From NCBI GenBank assembly GCA_030248295.1, contig JASANH010000821.1, positions 186,001 through 250,000 of the forward strand: DNA of 64,000 bases. Reading direction: 5' to 3'. Of the stretch, positions 55,060 through 64,000 are shown piece by piece (position 1 is the first letter of the stretch; each line of letters starts with the position of its first letter). Source of the stretch: Mesodorylaimus sp. YZB2_4. Taxonomy: Eukaryota > Nematoda > Enoplea > Dorylaimida > Dorylaimidae. The notes beneath the pieces were generated by a model. That model was not told where the DNA came from. It made no database searches and saw nothing but the letters and a program-made list of their open reading frames with translations. The position numbers and the translations under genes are program-made.

Positions 55060-55369
55060 TGTCTCTATTATTAGGTATTTATCAATTATTTGAGCACTAT
55101 TGTGGGAAATATGGAGGAATGCTGTTAATAAGGATTTAAAAAGGATTACTAATGAATAACGAAAGATGGGAGTTTGGGTGCGTAATGAGATGTCTCAATC
55201 GAAGCATTTTCGCACAGTCACAATTACACCAAAGTCGCCGCATGTGCAAGGATTTTATCAAGGATGGAGCAAGGATGGAGCTTCAACTGCTTATAACAAA
55301 TTCTAATTTCAGGTCAGCGACTTTCGGGTCGGGTTGATGTGGGTTGAACCCGACCTGATCCAGTGTCTA
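55060..55369. mobile_element. Right end of a second hAT-like element
   Basis: The end GTTGAACCCGACCTGATCC-AGTGTCTA matches the right end of the element at 21498-22451, as does the inner block ATTGTGGGAAATATGGAGGA near 55100. The left end and target duplication were not found. Confidence 0.6.
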
Positions 55370-55616
55370 GTGGACATCATGTGTTTGCTTTGACACGTGA
55401 CTACTTCATACCTATGGCGTTAGCCCACTAATCGGCAGAAGTGCGCGAAGACTAATGTTTGAATGCTCATACAATGTGTGTGAAAGTTAACTGTATACGA
55501 ACAGCGCTATAAAGGAAGCGAAATTCGAGAAGCCTGTAACTTCTACACCATGTAAAACCACTAGCGCAAGCAAAAGCTAAAATAGCTAACTTTTCTCTTT
55601 TTTCTTCCTAGTCAGT

Positions 55617-56460
55617 TTGGTTGTAGGAGTCTTTCAAATTCAGCGATTCGTGATATCAGCTAACTTGACTGATAAAATTAATATTACAATTGGAGTTCTG
55701 AATTCCACATCACCGATGGATGGTCGCACAATCTACGCTGCTTTTGCCGTTTGTGCTTCGTTTTATCACTATCAGACTGTGCTTTCAACATTCACAATGC
55801 TACCGAATATGGGGATGCAGACTAAGATGGTAATGGATCTGACATGGTCGGAGCAACATGGCAACATGGCAGTTATGTAAATGGACTTTTTGATGACAAA
55901 CAGTATAATCGAAGTCAAAGAATTCACTTAATTTTGAAAGAAAGACCAATTGTGGTTCGTTTAAAACTAGCTCTGGATGAAACTGATTTTTTTCTTGTCT
56001 GGCTGTTATGATGGGACATTTTTTAGGGTGACTGTGAAAAAAAAAACAATGGCTGTAAATTTCATGTGCTGGAAGCACCTTATAAGGAGATCTTTGCATT
56101 TCCTATCAGAAGCGGCTGCCACAAAAAAAACAAAGCCATTACAGTGTCATTTGCTGAGAATGGCCTGGCATTGGCGATATCATCAAAATATCATCGATTC
56201 GGGTGAATATGATTAATCGGGAAAAAATCAACGATTTTCAGCTTTCGATCCATCCACAACGAAAGCTACACTATGCTTTTTTGCATTGGGTACACTTATC
56301 GGTTTCTTTGCATTTGGAACAGAACTGCTAGTTTACAGATATCGATCAACTTAGCTGAAAAAACTGCGCAATTGTCGAACAAGCCTACAAGGCTTGAGCA
56401 AAAAAAGCAGGCTGGTCGACTGTTAAGTGCGAAAGAGGAACAAATAGTTCTGTAATAATG
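55617..56460 (+). pseudogene. iGluR-like pseudogene, copy F
   Basis: The first part encodes the S1 start (INITIGVLNSTSPMDGRTIY) and decays at about 55878. The membrane region M1-M3 is missing. Homology resumes in another frame near 55925 with S2 (LKERPIVVRL, FFLVW, GCKFHVLEAPYKEIFAFPIR) and then a M4-like end, with several stops. A hydrophobic stretch before S1 (VSLVVGVFQIQ) may be the remnant of a leader that the intact copies lack. Confidence 0.75.
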
Positions 56461-56789
56461 ACCCAGGTGCCAAATTAGCACCAATAATGAGGGCGCTAAC
56501 GAAAGCCTCTGCCGATCTTACTGTTCTCTGTTTCCTGATAAGCTAACTAATAAGAGGAACTAACTCTCTTCGCGGTACGAGAGAACAATAGGACTGAGAC
56601 TATAAATGAGCAAACTTTTTCTTGCTTATCCCGTCCACCTGCTGGAGGCTTCGCAAAAATATTAGCCTTTCAGCGGAAAATTGTTCAAATGTGATTATTG
56701 GGAAAAATCAATTTTTAGTTTTTGATCGGCCGTTTTTCGTCTGCCTGGCTAGCCCCAGTTTGTAGTTTCCAACAATTTTCTGCAAAGAG

Positions 56790-56900
56790 TGTCACCTGTC
56801 AGACTGATACGGACGAGGTCGGAAAACTTGGTTGACTACCAAGGATTATTGGCGTTGTGCATACGCTGCGCTGCTCGCTCACTCCAGTAATACGGACTTG
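56790..56900 (+). promoter_or_regulatory. Recurring upstream module of the iGluR-like gene D
   Basis: Contains GAGGTCGGAAAACTTGGTTG and, 60 bp on, CTCACTCCAGTAATACGGAC, ending about 57 bp before the ATG at 56958. Similar ordered blocks occur near 7150-7270 and 5195-5310. It may be a shared promoter, a 5' UTR exon, or a small repeat. Confidence 0.45.
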
Positions 56901-56957
56901 GAAATTCCACTCTGATCCACGAACTTCGTTTGTGTCATCATCAGCAGCAAGAAGACG

Positions 56958-58157
56958 ATGGATCTGAAGATCTGTTTCAGCAACTATTCTTCTACCCCGT
57001 TCTATGGTCGCAGTTTCAATGCAGCTAAGACCATCTGCAACGCTCTTTCTCTAAACTGCACCTACTTAGTGTTTCGCAATAGCGAATATGGCGATGCTGA
57101 TATGAATGGGACTGGCACTGGAATGGTGGGTGCTATTCAACGTGGAGAATATGATACCTGCCAGCCGACCTTCACCCCGACCGTCTCTAGACTTCGAGCA
57201 ATCGACTTCACAAATGCCATGTTCTACATGGATATTCTACTGGTGACCAGATATCCAACAGTTGATGTCAACGGACTGAGTCTCCACATTATTACTGCTC
57301 TAAAATGGGATACATGGTGTGCTTTTATTTTGGCATTGATCCTCACGTCCGTTGTTATCACAGTATTTTCAACGAAACTTCACCATCACGTGACTCAAGC
57401 ACCTGTAAAACCTTCTATACAACATTTTACAATGGCTGTGTTCGAACATTGGCCATCACTGCTCACGCATAAGCATAAAAGTCACAATATGTTCTTTGAA
57501 TTCGCTCGAGTGAACATCATCTGCTGGTCGCTAGCAATTATGGTACTGGCCAGTGCTTATACCAGTATATTGTTCTCTGCTAAATTGAAGAAACCAGATT
57601 CCTTACCATATAAGGACTTTGACAGTTTTATCGACTGCCTGCAAGAACAAAGGTGTCGTCTAGTCACGCACGAATTGTCTGCCAGCTACGTGCAAACACT
57701 GACTACTTTGCGAAATGGTTCTATTTTTAAGAAGTCGCCTATCCTAATAAAACCTGCTTCAGAAATAGTGCAACTCATATTACAAGAAAAGGAAACTTAT
57801 TTAGTATGGTTGGACTCTCGAGGCATAATCGATTTAACGTTCTCGAAAGCCAAGGATTGCAGATTTTATGTGACGGAAGCACCTTACAAGGATGTCTGGG
57901 CATTTCCTCTCCGTAAGAAGTCACCTTTGAAAGCATTACTAAATAGGGCAGCAATGACATTTCAAGAAGGCGGCTTGCATAAAAAGGTGTCTGCCAATTT
58001 TAGTCACGATTGGTCAGCCTGCGATCAGAACGCAGTGACTCAAGTTAGCTTTGATCCATCGTATGCGAAAGCTGTGTTCTCTGTATTTGGAATTGGAATA
58101 TTTTTAGGATTTCTGACATTTATAGGCGAAAAGATCAAGTTCCTTTGGTTCCCATAA
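56958..58157 (+). CDS. Short ionotropic glutamate receptor-like channel, copy D
   Basis: An intronless 399-residue paralogue, most like copies B and E. S1 carries CQPTFTPTVSRLRAIDFT with the carboxylate-binding Arg at 78. M1 is about 119-137, HWPSLLTHKHK precedes M3, and M3 carries ASAYTSILFS. S2 (LPYKDFDSFIDC ... RFYVTEAPYKDVWAFPLRK) is complete and M4 is near 372-393. It starts MDLKICFSN with no signal peptide or amino-terminal domain. Copy E, 1.3 kb downstream, begins with nearly the same residues, so the pair arose by tandem duplication. Confidence 0.85.
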   Translation: MDLKICFSNYSSTPFYGRSFNAAKTICNALSLNCTYLVFRNSEYGDADMNGTGTGMVGAIQRGEYDTCQPTFTPTVSRLRAIDFTNAMFYMDILLVTRYPTVDVNGLSLHIITALKWDTWCAFILALILTSVVITVFSTKLHHHVTQAPVKPSIQHFTMAVFEHWPSLLTHKHKSHNMFFEFARVNIICWSLAIMVLASAYTSILFSAKLKKPDSLPYKDFDSFIDCLQEQRCRLVTHELSASYVQTLTTLRNGSIFKKSPILIKPASEIVQLILQEKETYLVWLDSRGIIDLTFSKAKDCRFYVTEAPYKDVWAFPLRKKSPLKALLNRAAMTFQEGGLHKKVSANFSHDWSACDQNAVTQVSFDPSYAKAVFSVFGIGIFLGFLTFIGEKIKFLWFP

Positions 58158-59474
58158 TTCATGCTGCTGTACCTTCGTGTGACATCTAATTATTGCCTGC
58201 TTACGAAATGCTATTGCTTTACTAGCAGGGGGAGGGGGGGTAACCTTGAAGAAGGTGAGAGTGCTAAGATATGGAGTATGTAAGGCTGGCATACTTCATT
58301 TTTCTCAGATCCGTATCATTTTTTTAGAGAATGCGAAAATCGAATTACCAGAGAAAGTTGAATTGCACGCACATAGCGCGCTTTCGCCTGTGATGCGCAG
58401 GATAGCAGAGTACTGTAACCGCAACGATTTTCAAAACCATTGGTAAAAAATGGGTTGGAGCTGGTTTTTTCTTGGTTTCTTCGAGATTTTACATTGTACT
58501 TGATTTTTGGAAGAAAGTAGCGCTTTCGCCGAATATATGTTGGTCAACAATAATGCGGCATATATTTACATTTGGTAACGCTCCCATTTTTGTGTTGGAA
58601 CTGTAACGGCTCAACGGCAAGAAAATAAATTTTCAGACCATTAACTAAAAAGGAGAGGCTCGATAATTTTTTTATTGACGTCTGAAAATTAATACAAATA
58701 ATTATAACGAATAGAAAATTTCGGAAATGCAGAAAAATCAAAGCAGATGTATTCTGTGCTAAAGCATGTAAGCACTATATTTTTGTCGAAGTTGTCCATA
58801 GCGTATCAATGCAAATCTCAAACAAAAAAATTACATCCCACAATTTAAAAGCACCCCTAGAATATGCAAGTTGGGCTTGGGAACAAAAAATTGTCAATTT
58901 TTGGCACCTTTGCCAACTTTCGTGCTGATTTTATTCCACAAGATCGATTATGCTGTTAAATCTCGAAGAAACTAAGGGAAAATAGCTCCCCACGTGGAGC
59001 CTGGCATGAGTATAGATGTTCCGGTAACGATGAGCAAGTAGAGTACAGCATTGTGCACATGTATGATACTGTATTCTTGCGGATACGGACTCGTCATGCT
59101 CCAACATTCAGTGACTGTAGCTACTTGTATTAACACTGTGGTCAGACCTACTGAACTCGCATCTCCTGTGCCTACACGACCTCATCACTAATTTCTCCCG
59201 TATTCTATCCCTCCCTCCTTCAACGGGCGCAATTAGAGCGAGTGCCATCGATTCATGCGCTTTTTTTAATTAATCTCCTATGCTTTCAGTGGAGCAATGT
59301 CAAGTTCTGTGCCATAGATATACAGTATGTCCAAAGACGAAGCGTGTTAGGCAATATTTCATTTTCCTCGGGTGTCTAAGGCTAAATTGATCACAAAAAT
59401 AGTTCCATTTTCAGTTTTCAGTTTCAGAACCTTTTTGTGAGAAATTAGTCAACTTTGTACTGCGTTCATTATTT
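58158..59474. other. Intergenic stretch between copies D and E
   Basis: AT-rich and without a recognised gene. It probably includes the 3' UTR of D. Confidence 0.4.
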
Positions 59475-60618
59475 ATGGATCTGAAAGTTTGTTTCGGCAA
59501 CTTCCCACCTACTCCTTTTGATGGTCACAGCTACGATGCCATGGTTGCCGTCTGTATTGCACTGTGCATAAATTGCACATTCTTTGTTTACCACAACAGC
59601 GACTATGGAGACTTTGATGAGAATAGTACGGGAAGCGGCATGGTTAGTGCTGTTCCACGCGGTGAATACGACACGTGCCAACCAGTCTTCACACCCACAT
59701 ACTCTCGATATCGAGCAATCGACTTTTCAAATCCAATATTTTATATGGATATCCTAATTGTAACCAGATTTCCAAATCAAAAAATTGGTAGCTCAAGTTT
59801 GAACATAAGTACAGCCCTAAATTGGGATACTTGGTGTGTTTTCTTATCAGCCCTGATCTTAACCTTAGCTTTTATAACTGTTTTCTAAAGAAAACTGCAT
59901 CGCTTGGGCACCAATGTCCACCCAACTGTAAAACACCTTTTGCTCGCTCTTTTGCAACATTGGCCATCTCTGATAACACAGAAACATGATAATGAAGCTG
60001 TACATTATAATATTTTGTGAGACTGATCATCTGTTTTTGGTCTCTCACCGCTATGGTCTTACAGTTAGTCAGCGGGTACACCAGCGTCTTATTTTCTCAC
60101 AAGCTTCACTACCATACAAGGACTTTGACGGATTTGTCGAATATCTCGCTGAGCGTCGATGTCAGCTGATCGCAGAAAAATCTATTTTAAGAAATTCTCC
60201 CATTATCGTTCGCCCAGCTGCTGAAATTCCAGAACTTATTCTTGAAGAAAAGAATAAATTCTTAGTTTGGATGGATGCACGTAGTCTCACTGATTGGTAC
60301 ATACCATCCAACAAAAATTGCAAATTTTATTTCATAGAAGCAGCACAAAAGGATGTTTGGACTTTCCCACTCAGAAAGAATTCGTCTCGGGAAAATTTAT
60401 TAAATAAGGCATCTATAGCATTTTTAGAAAGCGGCTTGCACCAAGCGATCTCCGCAAAGTATAACCGCGATGGGATGGCATGCGACCAACGGGCCATGAT
60501 GCAAGTCACGTTTGATCCATTCACAACAAAGGCTACGTTTTGTCTGTATGCGATTGGAATATTCTTGTCACTTTTAACGCTTGCGATTGAACTCATTCTG
60601 TTCTATAGAATCAGATGA
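59475..60618 (+). pseudogene. iGluR-like pseudogene, copy E
   Basis: It begins intact (MDLKVCFGNFPPTPFDGHS; S1 with TPTYSRYRAIDFS; M1) and hits an in-frame TAA at 59886-59888, right after M1. Homology continues past it (HWPSLITQK), with two more stops near 60018-60026 and a frame change near 60105 just after M3 (SGYTSVLFS). The S2 part (SLPYKDFDGFVEYL to the end at 60618) is open again but lacks about 25 residues found in D. The decay is modest, so inactivation may be fairly recent. Confidence 0.85.
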
Positions 60619-60637
60619 TTCCTTGTCAACGTGCTTT

Positions 60638-62368
60638 GGGGCCATCCATAAAGGTCGACCGCAGCCTGGGGAGGGGGGTAGCAAAAAGTAATTTTGATGA
60701 CAAAATAACACCTTTTTTATCTTCACCAGTAGTGCGCGTTCAAACCTTTCAAGCCTTTGTCTTCTCTTCTCCTCGGTCGTTCATTCTCGATAATGCAATT
60801 TCGGGTTCATCAGGACTCTTATTCCCAACTGGAATAGCACCTGATCCAAAAGGAATAAGTTGGAAGGCGACGGCTTAGCTGGTTAAGGTGTTGATTCGCC
60901 TTGCTGGCCCGCAACCCTGACTAGGAGGCCGAGGTTCTATTCCGACGGAGGATGACAGTTAGTAGCTTGTCGCTGGCTTCGGACACTTGGCTCTGGGCGA
61001 CACCCCTGCTACTGTCTTATGGCGGACGCCCACCCAAGGAGCGGAAAACTGGGAAACTGTCCTCGAACACCAGTCAGCAAGGTCCCCAAGCTAACAAGGG
61101 AACATCGCCAGCCATCAAGTCGAACTTTGCAAAACCAAGACTTGCAAAATGTTGCAAATGTTTCTGGGAGCAAAAGAAAGCTCTGTGTAAAATATTGAAG
61201 GCGTCTGGCCAACTGGTCAGTGCTTGAAGTGCAGTGGAATTTTCAGGAAAAAAGAAAAAAACCCAAACCATAGTGTTGGAAGCTTCAACCTGAAACTCCG
61301 AACACAAAAACCGAGTTTGGAAAGAGCTCTGCATGTTTTCCTCAACGCTCGGCTTCTTTACCTCACAAAACTCAATGACTTTGGACGCTGACCACTTCGA
61401 GCCAGTTGGCCAGATGCCTCTACTATTTTGCGCAGAGCTTTCTTTTGCTCCTAGAAACAATTTTACAATTTACATCACAATTTTTCTTTTTTCAAAGGTT
61501 TGATTTAACGGCTGGCAATTTTCCCTTGTAAGCCTAAGCCCCTTCTCACCCAGTATGCCCTCGTGTGGAGATGCTCCCAGTGAAGACACAGGGAACCTGC
61601 CATGATGGCTGGTCCCCTCTAGGAATAGGTCGGAATCACCTTTTTCTGCAATCGGGATCAGGATTTTTTGTTTGAGGTCATACATTGTTTGCACACACGA
61701 AGGAGATGAGTTTATTTTCCTCACTAAAGCACTCCTTAGCCATCCAGGGTTTTTTAAGCTATTTATCAGGTCGAGTTTCAGTCATTATAAATGAGCTGAA
61801 ATCAATGAGCGCATTCGCAGTTTCGATACGCGTGGAGCAAGGTCAGCCTAGGCTAAGTAAAATCAGTGTTGCTATCCTTATCGATTTGAGCCGATGTTGC
61901 TGCTGTCTTCATCGCTACTGCTCCAATGCCTCAATGTCAGAGTCGGGATCGGGATTGAGATCCCAAGCTATCCCTAGTCACCTCACAGCCTCGCTTATCA
62001 TATCATGACTGCTGGCCAGCTAATATGATTGGAAGTCCAGTAAAGAACTGGGCCGGCGTGGCCCAACCCGCAAAACTTTTTTAAAAATATGGGGAGAAGT
62101 TGTGGGAAAAGTTTGTGGAGGCTTTTACAAAATAGAAATCCGCTCCATAAATCAAAAAAAGATTCATCTTCGAAGAAGAGGGCACCTTGTTAAGCTCAAG
62201 AAAGCATAAGATAAAACATTTGACAAAACTGTGTTTGGAAGGGGGGTCATGGCTGAAGTAGTCGACCATTTTTGAGGGGGGTTGGCGAGAAGTGGTCGGC
62301 ATGCGGTTGGGGATGGGGGGGAGAGGGGTCAAAAATCGAGATTTTGTGCGGTCGACCTCTATGGCCCC
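60638..62368. mobile_element. TIR element, X family, copy X1
   Basis: The left end is GGGGCCATCCATAAAGGTC and the complement of the right end is GGGGCCATAGAGGTCGACC. The interior runs in the opposite orientation to X3 and matches it over most of its length, including the SINE-like segment. CTT occurs at both borders but is offset by one base, so the target duplication is unclear. It starts 20 bp after the end of pseudogene E. Confidence 0.75.
60875..60965 (+). mobile_element. tRNA-derived SINE head inside X1
   Basis: It has an A-box-like TAGCTGGTTAAGG and a B-box-like GAGGTTCTATTCC about 55 bp apart. The same segment, reversed, is in X3 (about 47170-47245), so it was inside the element before it spread, or the element and SINE are one composite family. 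Confidence 0.55.
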
Positions 62369-64000
62369 CTTCTTTTTTTAATAAGCGGTCGTAAAACATC
62401 CATGTACCATCCATACACTTGGACTCGATACAGACGCTAGATATCGGAACATGAGACAATGATGGCGGCCTACAGCACAATAGGATCATTTGTTTACGGG
62501 TGTCCGTAAGTGTGCTCCTTCTGGAACGTAGCTCCTCAAATGACCGCAGCCATAAGGCCGCCACTGGAAACTTTTTTCGGAATGCTTACCTACTCCCCCC
62601 TCCCGTTGCGCAGGGAGTTGATGTGTAGTTTAATCCCCCAGGATTCTAACACCCAGGATATCATGCAATCACAATTGCACTTATTCCATCACGATCTGGA
62701 GAATGTAATTACGAGCAAGACGTAAGCTACCTGAGATGTGTATATCCCAGCGCAAGAAAGTATTTTCGACATGATGGCGTATCGAACCTAAAAGTCCAGA
62801 GCTTCTCACTCGTCTCTTCATCACGTACAAAATCACATTGCTACGAATACGTTACGTGATCGTCAATGATTTTTCGATTCTTTCTGACCAATCGCGATAA
62901 GGACGCGTTAGGGCGGCTACTCGCTTGCGATCTCCCGCTCGCTAGACCAGTTTCACTTGCCTCTCTGGCACTGTATCAGCGAGTCGATGAACTTGAAAAT
63001 GGAGGGATGATGAGCGCCCATCGACCGCAGGATCACTCGACCGATTTAGCATGATTGATGCACTCATAGCAGTAGAAGCACGACTGTTCGTACAGCAATA
63101 AACTCAGGAGAAAGGTCACTTCTATTCTGCTAAGGTAACTTGTCATGTTATACGAGGCGCTAAGACTCATTGGCACACTGCTAACGATATTTTCTTGTGG
63201 TACAAATTTTTTATATTGTCTCGCATCTGCTGACTCGTACAGTATGAGTTCCAGTGAGGCTACTGCGTCCGCAGGTGTCCTTAATAAGGCTCCTTCTGGA
63301 ACACAGCTCCTCAAAGGAACCGCAACCTTTTTTAAACAGGAAAGAAAACATACAAACCCAGAGTTAACAACCTCCCCAGTTGCAGGAGAGTTGAAACTAG
63401 AACATAGGTCACTTTGCCACCTAATGTAGGCTCAACAGGGTATCCTAGTACCTGCAGCCAGCCCACACGTCAAGATGCCAAGGCATCTGCCCAAAATACT
63501 CTCCTAGCAAGATCAACATTTATGATCCCATCTTCCTACGCTCTTTCACTGCCACTAAACTCCTAGAATTTTTTCGAACGGCAGCTTTGTTGCGGAGTCG
63601 GCAATAGTGGCAAGTGGTATGGTTGCTATGATATGATATGATTCCAAGAGCTGGGTTCAGGAATTTGAATGACACGAGAAAAAATACCCTTGTCTAATCG
63701 AAGCCGAATGCTTTCGACGTCCTGTATGCATCTCACTGCGATCGACTCGACACCAAAGATGTTCCATAGGGCAAAGATCACCAAGTGACAAAAGTACGTG
63801 TTTTTATTGCTTAATCGTGAGGTGCATCGACGTCTAAGAACTGTCGTTTAAAAAAGCTTGAAACGAAAAAAAGATCGCACTTACTAAATCACCTGCTCCT
63901 CATTTTCATCAAATTCTTTTCTGGATGCCCACGCGTGACCTTCTAAGTTGACCTGCCGTATTGCCTCGAAAGTCTCCCAGGGTATTAATGTTTTCAAATG
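62369..64000. other. No recognised gene
   Basis: A short phrase, CTCCTTCTGGAAC followed by AGCTCCTCAAA, occurs at about 62515-62540 and 63290-63317. The frame at 63145-63429 starts with a hydrophobic, signal-peptide-like sequence (MLYEALRLIGTLLTIFSCG) but has no splice or homology support. Confidence 0.4.

Overview
This is a eukaryotic (animal) genomic window. Genes are split by short GT-AG introns (about 53-62 nt) with TTTCAG-like acceptors, and transposons make up much of the DNA. Two rhodopsin-fold receptors look most like nematode Srx-type chemoreceptors, so a nematode outside the well-studied Caenorhabditis group is my best guess. That is inference; another small ecdysozoan is possible.

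Layout. 1-4.1 kb: nothing recognised. 4.1-10.4 kb (minus): a six-exon gene for a low-complexity protein ending in a CaaX prenylation box. All of its splice phases agree, and it may start with an exon 18 kb upstream at 28.6-29.0 kb. 12.5-18.4 kb (plus): three short ionotropic glutamate receptor (iGluR)-like loci, two intact and one broken. Part of the broken one, with a neighbouring SINE, also exists as an inverted copy at 5.6-6.6 kb. 18.9 kb: tRNA-Trp. 19.7-20.7 kb: a three-exon BAR-like gene. 21.5-22.5 kb: a non-autonomous hAT-like element with an 8-bp duplication. 23.5-24.6 kb: Srx-like receptor 1. 25.8-30 kb: two members of an unrecognised small secreted-protein family; the second has a Harbinger element in its first intron.

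30.8-35.1 kb: the most striking object, a 4.29-kb near-palindromic element with 6-bp target duplications and AGTAGT termini, as in Polinton/Maverick elements. Its arms carry tRNA-like sequences and minisatellites, and its single-copy centre encodes an acidic C2H2 zinc-finger protein. It sits in the 5' flank of a broken member of the small-protein family, and a paralogue at 50.7 kb preserves the empty site. 36-42 kb: a MULE-type transposase gene with a SWIM zinc finger, cut by a 3.6-kb CACTA/EnSpm element whose four-exon transposase is open. 43.2 kb: a UEV-like gene remnant. 45.5-49.9 kb: a piggyBac remnant hit by a TIR element, plus debris. 50.9-51.4 kb: a complete member of the small secreted family. 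52.8-53.8 kb: Srx-like receptor 2. 55.6-60.6 kb: three more iGluR-like loci, one intact and two broken. 60.6-62.4 kb: another TIR-element copy.

Functionally, the host genes point to chemosensory or neuronal surface proteins (iGluR-like channels and serpentine receptors in a birth-and-death cluster), interleaved with a fast-changing secreted family and at least five classes of DNA transposon.
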